Source of the DNA: G963666935 sp963666935
GTDB lineage: Bacteria > Bacillota > Clostridia > Christensenellales > CAG-138
Length of the DNA stretch: 64,000 nucleotides
Reading direction: 5' to 3'
Assembly: GCA_963666935.1 (NCBI GenBank)
Contig: OY762936.1
Span: 1,426,001 to 1,490,000, forward strand
Shown: one piece after another, positions 52,784 to 61,216 of the stretch
Position numbering within the stretch: position 1 is the first letter of the stretch
How the letters are laid out: the number at the start of each line of letters is the position of its first letter
Translations under genes and position numbers: made by a program
The notes under the pieces: generated by a model
What the model was told of the DNA's origin: nothing
The model's database searches: none
Seen by the model: the letters and a program-made list of their open reading frames with translations, nothing else

Positions 52784-53452
52784 TTACGGCCAATATACTT
52801 GCTTCACTTCAACCACGTTTCCCGCGCTGTTGACATCAATATGATAAAACAAATAGCAGTCAACCTTGTCTGGATGATTCGTATAAAGCGTGACAAAATC
52901 TTGATAGCTGAATGATATGCCATTGAGGCTGTAATCCTCATCACCGTTGGGATAGCAGAGCATTTTGATAGCCGGGCCGTTCATATCAATCGAACGCAGC
53001 TGAGAATTGTGGTTTTTGACAATACACTCCGAATCAGCCCAATTTTCGACGATATCCTGCGCTTCTTGAAGCGTCTTACCCTGATATGTAACCATATACT
53101 GCACCGCATCGTTGCCCTGTAAAATCTCAATATAATCGAACTGTGCAATACCCGTGCCGGGATCAAAGCTGACAAAAAGCGCATCGCTATCATACATCGC
53201 TGGGGTTGACGGTGCCGGTAAAAGAGAAGGTGTAGGCGACGGAGTTGCACTTGCGACGGGTGCCTCGCTCTGATCTGGCAACGCCTGCGTCGGTACATTC
53301 TCTGTTTGTGCATCCAACTGCGCCTGAAGATCTTCCACCTGGTTTTGCAAATCTTTAATTATTTCTGCATCTGATGATCTGCTCCTGACGCATCCCACGA
53401 GAAAAACAGGGATACAAATAAAGCACACAAGTACTACAAAAGCTTTCCTCAT
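52784..53452 (-). CDS. Putative lipoprotein with coiled-coil and Pro/Thr linker
   Basis: The 222-residue product has a lipobox (FLVGC), a short coiled coil (EIIKDLQNQVEDLQAQLDAQ), a Ser/Pro/Thr linker and a globular part of about 130 residues (SFDPGTGIAQFDYIEIL, GKTLQEAQDIVENW). I do not recognise a family. It is the first gene of the accessory-looking region, monocistronic, with its own promoter. A surface sensor or binding protein is possible but unsupported. Confidence 0.7.
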   Translation of the reverse strand: MRKAFVVLVCFICIPVFLVGCVRSRSSDAEIIKDLQNQVEDLQAQLDAQTENVPTQALPDQSEAPVASATPSPTPSLLPAPSTPAMYDSDALFVSFDPGTGIAQFDYIEILQGNDAVQYMVTYQGKTLQEAQDIVENWADSECIVKNHNSQLRSIDMNGPAIKMLCYPNGDEDYSLNGISFSYQDFVTLYTNHPDKVDCYLFYHIDVNSAGNVVEVKQVYWP

Positions 53453-53536
53453 TAAAATCAGCCCCCGTTATTTTTTGTTTGCGAAAGAATCATGCGGTAG
53501 ATCAGCAAAGTGCCATAATGATATTTGTATATTAAT

Positions 53537-53565
53537 AGTATATAGCTAAAAAGTTCCTGATACAA
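53537..53565 (-). promoter_or_regulatory. Promoter for the lipoprotein gene at 52784
   Basis: On the minus strand TTGTAT (53560-53565), 17-base spacer, TATACT (53537-53542). Confidence 0.6.
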
Positions 53566-53627
53566 GAAACCAACATCAAAACTTCTCTATACCCCTTTTT
53601 TCAGGAGCGTTTTTCTTATAAATAAAT

Positions 53628-53717
53628 AGCCTGTCTACAGAAACACCACTGCGATCAAAGAGATTTAACGAGTTTAAAAAAGCAAATAATTAGGCGTGGT
53701 GTTTTTCTAGATAGGCT
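53628..53717. repeat. Palindromic element with 22-bp arms
   Basis: Arms at 53628-53649 and 53696-53717 match at 19 of 22 positions in inverted orientation, around a 46-base A+T-rich centre. No reading frame is inside. It may be a small non-autonomous mobile element or a strong terminator for the GNAT gene upstream on the minus strand. Together with the promoter above this is all I see in the 339-base gap 53453-53791. Confidence 0.6.
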
Positions 53718-53791
53718 GCTTATTTAATAATTAAAACGTTCCCCAAATTGAAAAATCTACTTTTAATGAAGTGAACCTAAAAATTAGGCTA

Positions 53792-54241
53792 TCACAAGTT
53801 GAGCACCATACATTCCCTAGATTCAACAAAATTACATTTCTTATACAGAGGTTTTCCCATCTCTGTTGTATCCAAACTAATCTCTGTAACACCTTCTTCT
53901 TTTGCTTTCTCAATTAGCATTTTCATCATATGTAATCCAATACCTTGTCTACGATACTCGAATCTTGTATACACATTCATCAAATGTGCTCTTTTTCCTG
54001 TAGGATGTGAAAAGGTAGGCATTGTTTCAATATAACAAATTGTTGCGCAACCAACAACATCACTGTCCAATGCCAAAACAGTGGTTTGATTACCATGTTT
54101 AAAATATTCAGTACTATGGTCCAATAGGTCTTTGCTGAACTTATATTCATAAGGCAACTCATTTACCACTCTCAACATTTCCAATCTGATCTGCATCAAT
54201 AATTCAATATCATCCTGCGTTGCAACAACATACTTAATCAT
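53792..54241 (-). CDS. GNAT-family N-acetyltransferase
   Basis: A 149-residue acetyltransferase with the acetyl-CoA motif YTRFEYRRQGIGLHMMKMLIEKAKEEG and the following SLDTTEMGKPLYKKCNFVE. The codon composition is much richer in A+T than that of nearby housekeeping genes (for example many AAT, ATT and TTA), which suggests recent acquisition. It is monocistronic. The substrate is unknown; antibiotic or small-molecule acetylation are both possible. Confidence 0.88.
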   Translation of the reverse strand: MIKYVVATQDDIELLMQIRLEMLRVVNELPYEYKFSKDLLDHSTEYFKHGNQTTVLALDSDVVGCATICYIETMPTFSHPTGKRAHLMNVYTRFEYRRQGIGLHMMKMLIEKAKEEGVTEISLDTTEMGKPLYKKCNFVESRECMVLNL

Positions 54242-54281
54242 TATTATCTTCCTTCCTAATCAAAAGCTATTAATCAAATTT

Positions 54282-54292
54282 TTTATTATATC
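54282..54292 (-). promoter_or_regulatory. Extended -10 promoter for the GNAT gene
   Basis: TGaTATAAT on the minus strand, with the TATAAT at 54285-54290; the -35 is weak. Confidence 0.5.
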
Positions 54293-54429
54293 AAACAATT
54301 TCTTATACTTCTACGTTAGTTTGACATGGTAAAAAGAATATAAAAAAGGTATCAGGTTTTTGCATTATCTGTATTTTAACAGCTTGGCAGCATGATATTC
54401 TGTTGGTAGAGATATAACCATACGGCGCG

Positions 54430-57400
54430 CTAATTTGTTTTTATAAACTCCATGCTGTCAAAATACAGTTTCCCATCATCGTAGTCAATGTATCCTCCGT
54501 ACCCATCTTCAAATTCTATACCTCCTAGAGACCCAAGGGACCCCTCCGCTTTATTATAGATTCCATATTCTCCGCTATGGCTTTCATTCTCCAATGGTTT
54601 TCCGCCTATTGCATCATACGGCGGTATGGTCGCATACGGGTCGGGGTCTTCCGAACGATCGTACAGAATCGTGACATGAAAATCGTAGCGGCATGTTTTG
54701 TCTTCATTCAATATCAATGTCGCATCCCAACACCAAGTATTCATGCTTTGCATATCATACAAAACTCCGCTGGTTGCTTTCCACGTTCCATATAGATAGG
54801 AGTAATCCTGAATTTCCGCTGTCGCGTACGGCTCCGATTCCGTCGTTTCAGGTATCGCTTCAACTGCCGAAACCGAAATAGTCTGTTTCGCTGTACCATA
54901 TACGCTTCCATCCACATTCAGTACAGTCACTTCCGCAATATATGTACCAGGCTTGATAAATATATGGTCGATCTGCGGCATATACGTGGTATCCTTCTGC
55001 CCATCGCCGAAATTCCACTGGTATGAATACGCTGCATTGGAAATATTCGTATTCAATTGAACCGATTCGCCCAACATCACCGGGCTGGGGTTAGCCGATA
55101 GGATTACCGCTTCACCCTTTGTGAGCGGAATTGCCAATTGGCTAATCAATGTCTTGCCTCCCCCGGATATATCGTACATCGAGAAGGTTATCGCATCTTC
55201 GGTAATTTCGCCAAACGTATGCGTGATGTTTCCGCTGATCGCACCCGTCTCATTTGCTTTTGAGAAACGTTTGACCGTTCCGTCACCGAAATCGACCTTA
55301 ACTTCCACCTCTTTAACGTATGAAAAAATATCTTTAAATGCAACTTCTATTTCTTGTTCCATGCCCGGTATAGCATCAATGATTTTCTGAGGGCTGCACT
55401 GCGCTTGGATTTCACTCACTTTTACACTGTACAGTGTATTTGCCTGCACGGCCTCTAACAGCATAATCACCATATCATCTTTGCCTTGTTCAAGATAATA
55501 AAGCTGATTTGTTTCTCCGATTGTGCTATTCGCATAGATTGGATCCCAAATAAAACCCTCCGGTACACGCAAATCGTTGAGCATGTTCGGCGTTTTGATA
55601 CCAGATAGCTTTGCGCAGACAGCACTGCTGCCGACGCATTCAACATTAAAAATCCGAATCGGTATATTGGGGGAAAAAGCTTTGGCAGCAAACAGATTAA
55701 ACGCCGTGGTCGATGCCTTGCCTGACTGATATGAAAATGTTACCATGTGCTGATTCGGTTGAAGCATCATCATGCGTTTATAAAACAACGTGCCAATACT
55801 ATCGTGCAAAGGAGCGTCTGAATCACCGGCAACCGCTCGCCAAAAGTCGATATATGACACATCCATTGAGATAAAGCTGGCCGATTTGGATTTGAAGAAA
55901 TCATTTAGGCTAACTTCTAGGTTTGCCTTGTTGCTGGACGCAACAAATACCCACAGTTCATCAAATGCAGCGCCGGTTTCCCGCAGAAGATACCGCAGAA
56001 AACAAGACATGCTGTATTCGTGCACTTCATCAAAAGTATAAAATGAATCCTGTGATGAAACACCGCCGCTAATATGACGCTCGCGGCTCTTTTCGGGGAA
56101 AGCTAGCTCATAAGCTGCCAGCTCGGTAATTGCTTCAACGGCCCACATATTGCTTGCATTGCCCATCGTGCCGATCCCTTTGAGCTCGTTCCAAACCGCA
56201 TCCTGATATGAATGAAATAACTCATGCGCCGACATTGTCTCAAAATCGTCTATACTTGGAAAACTCGTTGGCAACAAAATATTGTTGGTCATCGCGTTAT
56301 AGGTTCCCTTGCTGTATCCGCTGTCAAGATACACGTCCATCGCATCTGTTATTCCGAGATACGTAAAATTTTCGCGATACGCCGCGGGTATTTTTTCTTC
56401 ATAGTCTTTGCGCGCTTCCTCCAGCGCTATGCCGATCTGCTGTGCCAAATCGTCCATGCTACTGGCGTTTGCATATGAAAAGTTATCATTTTCCTGATAG
56501 TAAATCTTGAAACACCCATCTGGTGAGTAGATTGCCTTGCCCCAATAAAATACAAAAAAGTCAGTTAAATGATCCGTGTATATATACAGTCTCCCATCCA
56601 CTACCTCGGAAGGCAAAGTATCCCACAACGACGTCGACTCGTCGAAATATGCAGCGGATGGTTCACCCGGCATATCCGTAGGAAGCGTCAAATCGATCAG
56701 TATAATGTCATCGAATTCATGAACATCGCCCACTGTGATGGAAAATGCTGTTCCTGTGATTGTCTCGGGCAGATTGATTGGCTGGGGGTCGGCAATCGAC
56801 TCGATTTGCACGGTCTGTGCCTGCGTCAATGTGCCGCCGGGGACAGTAACAGATACCGTATCCGTTGATATCGTCTGAGCGTCAGCACTGGGTTGAACAA
56901 CGCTTTCGGCAAGCAGCTGCTTTTGCTGAGGTATTACCTCAAACGCCCCGGCGTCCAGAGTATGATCGGCATATACAATCGAAATATCTCCGGACTGTGC
57001 ATCGAATGGCACGACCGCCTCAATCACGTCATCCGATACTGTATAGAGATTCATCTCCGTCTTGCCAATCATCACGGAAGTCAATCTAATATTGATTAGA
57101 TTGCTACCGTTAATACGCACTTTCGTGCCAATACTCCCCGTTGCCGGCGCGATCCCACTGACTGTCGGTGTTAGCACGGGCTCACCCGATATTACAATTG
57201 GTTCAGTGCCATCGAATACGAACCCGGACGGAATTTCAGTTGAAAACGATGTAAAATCGTTTTTTATCACTAAATCGGGGACCGGTTGTTTCTCAAAATC
57301 AACCATAATCAATATGGCTACCGCAACAAGCGCAGTGATAGATAAAATGATACTAATAACCCACGGCGATTTTTTTTGCCGGGGGTTTGGCGGTACAGCT

Positions 57401-57498
57401 ATCGGGGGAGATCCAGACGCACCCTGAATATTTAAACCGCATATGTTGCAAAACCGACTTCCGGTTTTGATTTTATTGCCGCATCTTGGACAATACAT
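54430..57498 (-). CDS. Membrane-anchored multidomain protein with HEXXH gluzincin, TIG and PKD domains
   Basis: The 1022 residues begin with a cytoplasmic zinc ribbon (Cys3, Cys6, Cys17, Cys20), then a Pro-rich linker and one membrane span (about 46-66). Outside come an IPT/TIG domain (about 110-190), a ZU5-like beta domain (about 213-320), and a peptidase-like region with HELFH at 425-429 and an AVEAITELAAYE segment whose Glu455 is 26 residues after the second His, the gluzincin arrangement. A PKD domain (WNFGDG) and a lipocalin-like end (LYGTWKATSGVLYD) follow. I infer a surface metallopeptidase. No known family fits the whole chain. GGGAGG precedes the ATG. Confidence 0.75.
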   Translation of the reverse strand: MYCPRCGNKIKTGSRFCNICGLNIQGASGSPPIAVPPNPRQKKSPWVISIILSITALVAVAILIMVDFEKQPVPDLVIKNDFTSFSTEIPSGFVFDGTEPIVISGEPVLTPTVSGIAPATGSIGTKVRINGSNLINIRLTSVMIGKTEMNLYTVSDDVIEAVVPFDAQSGDISIVYADHTLDAGAFEVIPQQKQLLAESVVQPSADAQTISTDTVSVTVPGGTLTQAQTVQIESIADPQPINLPETITGTAFSITVGDVHEFDDIILIDLTLPTDMPGEPSAAYFDESTSLWDTLPSEVVDGRLYIYTDHLTDFFVFYWGKAIYSPDGCFKIYYQENDNFSYANASSMDDLAQQIGIALEEARKDYEEKIPAAYRENFTYLGITDAMDVYLDSGYSKGTYNAMTNNILLPTSFPSIDDFETMSAHELFHSYQDAVWNELKGIGTMGNASNMWAVEAITELAAYELAFPEKSRERHISGGVSSQDSFYTFDEVHEYSMSCFLRYLLRETGAAFDELWVFVASSNKANLEVSLNDFFKSKSASFISMDVSYIDFWRAVAGDSDAPLHDSIGTLFYKRMMMLQPNQHMVTFSYQSGKASTTAFNLFAAKAFSPNIPIRIFNVECVGSSAVCAKLSGIKTPNMLNDLRVPEGFIWDPIYANSTIGETNQLYYLEQGKDDMVIMLLEAVQANTLYSVKVSEIQAQCSPQKIIDAIPGMEQEIEVAFKDIFSYVKEVEVKVDFGDGTVKRFSKANETGAISGNITHTFGEITEDAITFSMYDISGGGKTLISQLAIPLTKGEAVILSANPSPVMLGESVQLNTNISNAAYSYQWNFGDGQKDTTYMPQIDHIFIKPGTYIAEVTVLNVDGSVYGTAKQTISVSAVEAIPETTESEPYATAEIQDYSYLYGTWKATSGVLYDMQSMNTWCWDATLILNEDKTCRYDFHVTILYDRSEDPDPYATIPPYDAIGGKPLENESHSGEYGIYNKAEGSLGSLGGIEFEDGYGGYIDYDDGKLYFDSMEFIKTN

Positions 57499-57603
57499 AA
57501 GCCAGTGCCTCCCTTCGTACGCTCGTACGCTGTTGCTGTATTTATCTTATCACGTATGATCTATGAAGCAAAGATACGATGTTTCTTAAAAAACTTGCTG
57601 GAA

Positions 57604-57632
57604 TTGACACTAGGTCGATTTCAATATACAAT
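57604..57632 (+). promoter_or_regulatory. Sigma-A promoter for the AEC transporter gene
   Basis: TTGACA at 57604-57609, 17-base spacer, TACAAT at 57627-57632. Confidence 0.85.
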
Positions 57633-57679
57633 CTATTGTGTTTGGTTGATGGGCTTTTGTTTTTTGAAAGGGACTTTAT

Positions 57680-58639
57680 ATGCAAGCTTTGACAGCATCA
57701 ATATCGGCTATCTTGATCCTTATCGGTATCAGTGCGATCGGGTTTTTTGTGTCCGCGAAAAAGATTATTCCGACGGAATCGCTGCAGTTTTTATCTGCGC
57801 TGGCAGTCGAGGTGGCGACACCTTTGTACGTTTTTTCAAACATCGTCGACAAATTCAATCCGTCAAGTTCTCCGCAATGGTGGATTCTTCCGCTCTCATG
57901 GGTCGTCTTCGCCGTGATCACGCTTGGGCTGTCGCTCCTTTTTGGACGGCTGTTTAAAACCAGTATTCGCAGCGAAGCGTCCATGTCCCTCTTTATTTAC
58001 AACCCTATTTTTGTGCCGCTTGCTGTCATCATCGGTGTATTTGGCACAAATTCCCCATATATTGCCGATCTGTTCCTATTTACGACATTTGCCGTAGCAT
58101 TCTTTTTTAACTTCTATAAATTCTTTTTTAGACAAAAGGGCAATATACCGCAGAGCAAAACACCGCTTGATTGGAAAAAAGCCTTCAATCCGCTTGTACG
58201 CGTCACACTGCTCGCCCTTGTAATTATGTTGACCGGTGTGAATCAATATATTCCCAAATTTTTAATTGATATTACGCGCTATGTGGGCAGCATGGCGTTC
58301 CCGCTCATCATGTTTATCCTCGGCGGATACATCTACATCGATATGAAAGACGCGGGCCGCGTTTATTTTCTCGAGATTATTAAATTCGTGGCAATAAAGA
58401 ATCTTTTATTTCCGCTTATCATGCTTGGCATATTGTATTTTGTGCCACTGAGTTACAACGTGGCGCTCATCCTTGTTTTGTCGGCCGCTGCGCCGCCGCT
58501 GAGCACAATCCCGATTCTCGTCAAGCGCCAGAATGGCAATACGCAGATCACCAATCAATTTCTCGTGGGCAGTTTCCTGTTTTCCATTATATCCATGCCG
58601 CTGATGATCATGCTTCTTGGGTTAGTGATCAAGCCTTGA
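57680..58639 (+). CDS. AEC (auxin efflux carrier) family permease
   Basis: A 319-residue polytopic membrane protein with about ten spans. The AEC pattern is recognisable in the first span (AIGFFVSAKKIIPTESLQ), VEVATPLYVFSNIV, FPLIMFILGGYI and the AAAPPLSTIPIL segment near the C-terminus. Bacterial members export or import organic acids such as malate or malonate; the substrate here cannot be read. It has its own promoter and terminator. Confidence 0.88.
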   Translation: MQALTASISAILILIGISAIGFFVSAKKIIPTESLQFLSALAVEVATPLYVFSNIVDKFNPSSSPQWWILPLSWVVFAVITLGLSLLFGRLFKTSIRSEASMSLFIYNPIFVPLAVIIGVFGTNSPYIADLFLFTTFAVAFFFNFYKFFFRQKGNIPQSKTPLDWKKAFNPLVRVTLLALVIMLTGVNQYIPKFLIDITRYVGSMAFPLIMFILGGYIYIDMKDAGRVYFLEIIKFVAIKNLLFPLIMLGILYFVPLSYNVALILVLSAAAPPLSTIPILVKRQNGNTQITNQFLVGSFLFSIISMPLMIMLLGLVIKP

Positions 58640-58699
58640 TAGAAAGTATTGATTGTAATCTCAAAATTATCTGAACGCAGTATGCGGTATTTTGATCAA

Positions 58700-58748
58700 T
58701 AAAAAAACCCCGTATTTAGCTTATTGCAAGCTGTATACGGGCTTTTTC
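58700..58748 (+). terminator. Terminator after the AEC gene
   Basis: CCCGTAT / ATACGGG outer stem with an AGCTT/AAGCT inner stem, then CTTTTTC. The rest of the 315-base gap 58640-58954 holds only the hydrogenase promoter. Confidence 0.85.
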
Positions 58749-58885
58749 TATGTTTCTATTTGTCAACAAAATCTCTAAATGCCCATCGCATGATTTAAAT
58801 GTGACCTTTATTGGTTCTATTTATATGGGGAAGACTTAGAGGAAATGGTTATCACGGCGCGAAATATTTTTAAAATGATTGATTA

Positions 58886-58914
58886 TTGCCGGATGGTCGC
58901 TGATGTGATACACT
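58886..58914 (+). promoter_or_regulatory. Promoter for the hydrogenase gene
   Basis: TTGCCG (58886-58891), 17-base spacer, TACACT (58909-58914). No clear Rex or Fnr operator is visible. Confidence 0.6.
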
Positions 58915-58954
58915 ATGTTGGCTATAAAAGAACAGAAGCAAACGGGAGTAGTAA

Positions 58955-61216
58955 ATGAAAGATATAATTAACAGAAAACGAATCAAAGTTAATGTCAACG
59001 GCAGGGAAACCGAAGTCTACGAAGGCCTTACGATTCTTCAGGCGCTGCTGCAGGAAGATATTGAGATTCCGCATTTGTGCTATGATATTCGGCTCGAAAG
59101 GGCGAATGGCAATTGCGGGCTCTGTGTCGTCGAGCTTGGTGAAAAAGATAAGAGGGACGTCAAAGCCTGCCAGACGCCGATCAAAGAAGGTATGGTGATC
59201 TGCACCAACAGTCCCAGGCTTGAGTACTATCGCAAAATCCGCTTGGAGCAGCTTCTCTCGGACCATAATGCGGACTGCGTAGCTCCCTGCGTTACCACTT
59301 GCCCCGCAAATATTGACATCCAGCGCTATGTAAGACATGTGAGCTATGGCAATTTTGAAGAGGCTTTAAGAGTTATCAAGAAAAGCAATCCGTTCCCCGT
59401 GGTTTGTGGACGCGTATGTCCCCATCCCTGCGAGGCTACGTGCCGCCGTAATTTGGTGGATACTCCGGTTGCAATCAACAATATCAAACGGTTTGTTGCA
59501 GATTGGGATATGGCAATGGAAGAGCCGTGGCTGCCCAAGAAGAACGAGCCCACAGGCAAAAAAATTGCCATTGTTGGCGCGGGACCTTCCGGGCTTTCCG
59601 CTGCCTATTATAGTGCCATAAACGGCCATGACGTGACCGTCTTCGAACATCAGCGCAAAGCGGGCGGAATGATGCGTTACGGCATCCCGGAATACCGCCT
59701 GCCAAAGGCAACGCTGGATAATGAAATTAATACCATTGAGAAGCTTGGCGTAAAGATCATGACCGGCAAGACGTTGGGTACCCACATCATGTTGGATGAT
59801 CTGCATAAGGATTTTGATGCCGTATATCTTGCCATCGGCTCCTGGCGGGCAACCCCCATGCGCATTGAAGGTGAAAACCTTCCGGGCGTTTGGCTTGGAA
59901 TTGAATATCTAGAGCAAGTGGTCAAAGGAACAAAGATTGACCTTGGCGATACCGTGGTGGTTATCGGGGGCGGGAACACCGCCATCGATTGCGCGCGCAC
60001 GGCGCTTCGTGGCGGCGCAAAGAGCGTTAAGCTTCTTTACCGCCGTACCCAGGAAGAGATGCCCGCAGAACCATATGAGGTGGAAGAAGCCATTCACGAG
60101 GGCGTGGAAATGATCTTCCTGATGGCTCCCACAAAAATTACAAAGGAGAACGGTAACAAAAAACTCCGTTGCATAAAAATGGAGCTGGGTGAACCTGACC
60201 GTTCTGGCCGCCGCAGGCCCATTCCGGTTGAGGGCAGTGAATTCGATATTGAAGCGGACACAATCATTGGAGCCATTGGTCAAAGCACTAATACGCAGTT
60301 CCTGTATAATGACCTACCGGTGCAGCTGAATAAGTGGGGCGATATAGAGATTAATGGGAAGACCTCCCAAACCTCGGAAGTGAATATTTTTGCCGGTGGC
60401 GACTGCGTAACCGGCCCTGCCACCGTCGTCCAAGCAGTGGGCGCCGGCAGACGCGCTGCCGAGGCTATGGATCAATTCCTGCTCAAGGGTTATGTCAAGG
60501 AATCTACGACGGATTACAGATGCAGTAGAGGATCCCTTGAGGACATCCCCAAATGGGAATACGAGCATCTGCCGAAGCTGTCACGTGCGGGCATGCCCGC
60601 TCTTTCTGTGAATGAGCGCGTACACAATCAGGCGGAAGTTGAGCTGGGTTACGATGCGGAAACCGCTATCAAAGAGGCAAAGAGATGCCTGAAATGCGGC
60701 TGCTCGCAACGTTATAAATGTGAGTTAAGGGAAGAAGCTACAAATCACGAGATTACATTTAAAATGCCTGATCACGAGCGGGAATATATCCCCATCGTGG
60801 AGGACCATCCATATATCATCCGCGATCACAACAAGTGTATCTCCTGCGGGCGCTGTATCGTGGCCTGTTCGGAAATTGAGGGGCCGGATGTGCTGGCTTA
60901 TTATATCAAACATGGACGCATGCTGGTGGGTACAAAGAGCGCGTTGCCCTTAAGCGAAACAGATTGCGTCAACTGTGGCCAGTGCGCCAATGCATGCCCC
61001 TGTGGAGCACTGACCGTCAAGAGCGACAAAGCAAAAACGTTCCGCGCCATTAATGATCCCGATAAAACAGTTGCCGCGTTCGTGGCTCCTGCCGTTCGCA
61101 GCGTTGTTTCAGCTCACTTCGGGATTTCCAGTGACCAGGCGTCTTCATTTATGGCGGGTATGCTCAAAAACTTGGCTTTGATAAAGTGTTTGATTTTACG
61201 TTTGCCGCAGATTTGA
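58955..61216 (+). CDS. GltD-type NAD(P)H oxidoreductase fused to [FeFe]-hydrogenase, N-terminal part (frameshifted)
   Basis: This 753-residue frame is the first two-thirds of one large enzyme. In order: a NuoG-like [2Fe-2S] domain (CYDIRLERANGNCGLC), a GltD-like Fe-S domain (CVAPCVTTCPANIDIQ, CGRVCPHPCEATCRR), FAD and NAD(P) Rossmann domains (AIVGAGPSGLSAAYYSA, VVIGGGNTAIDCART), two [4Fe-4S] motifs (CISCGRCIVAC and CVNCGQCANACPCGA), and the first 50 residues of the H-cluster domain. After residue 739 the sequence becomes unrelated (ALIKCLILRLPQI) and stops. The remainder continues in another frame. It likely couples NAD(P)H to hydrogen turnover. Confidence 0.88.
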   Translation: MKDIINRKRIKVNVNGRETEVYEGLTILQALLQEDIEIPHLCYDIRLERANGNCGLCVVELGEKDKRDVKACQTPIKEGMVICTNSPRLEYYRKIRLEQLLSDHNADCVAPCVTTCPANIDIQRYVRHVSYGNFEEALRVIKKSNPFPVVCGRVCPHPCEATCRRNLVDTPVAINNIKRFVADWDMAMEEPWLPKKNEPTGKKIAIVGAGPSGLSAAYYSAINGHDVTVFEHQRKAGGMMRYGIPEYRLPKATLDNEINTIEKLGVKIMTGKTLGTHIMLDDLHKDFDAVYLAIGSWRATPMRIEGENLPGVWLGIEYLEQVVKGTKIDLGDTVVVIGGGNTAIDCARTALRGGAKSVKLLYRRTQEEMPAEPYEVEEAIHEGVEMIFLMAPTKITKENGNKKLRCIKMELGEPDRSGRRRPIPVEGSEFDIEADTIIGAIGQSTNTQFLYNDLPVQLNKWGDIEINGKTSQTSEVNIFAGGDCVTGPATVVQAVGAGRRAAEAMDQFLLKGYVKESTTDYRCSRGSLEDIPKWEYEHLPKLSRAGMPALSVNERVHNQAEVELGYDAETAIKEAKRCLKCGCSQRYKCELREEATNHEITFKMPDHEREYIPIVEDHPYIIRDHNKCISCGRCIVACSEIEGPDVLAYYIKHGRMLVGTKSALPLSETDCVNCGQCANACPCGALTVKSDKAKTFRAINDPDKTVAAFVAPAVRSVVSAHFGISSDQASSFMAGMLKNLALIKCLILRLPQI
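61165..61176 (+). other. Frameshift site in the hydrogenase gene
   Basis: The sequence CTCAAAAACTTGGCTTTG reads MLKN then leaves frame. Inserting one G after TTGG, or shifting by -1 here, gives LGFDKVFDFT, which continues perfectly into the next frame. A one-base deletion in a G run, or a sequencing error, is the simplest cause. C-AAA-AAC at 61165-61171 resembles, but does not match, a -1 slippery heptamer. Confidence 0.85.

Noticed and set aside
61165..61171. Programmed -1 frameshift in the hydrogenase gene
   Set aside because: The heptamer is C-AAA-AAC, so the P-site tRNA would mispair, and no downstream hairpin or pseudoknot is visible. A deletion or sequencing error is simpler.
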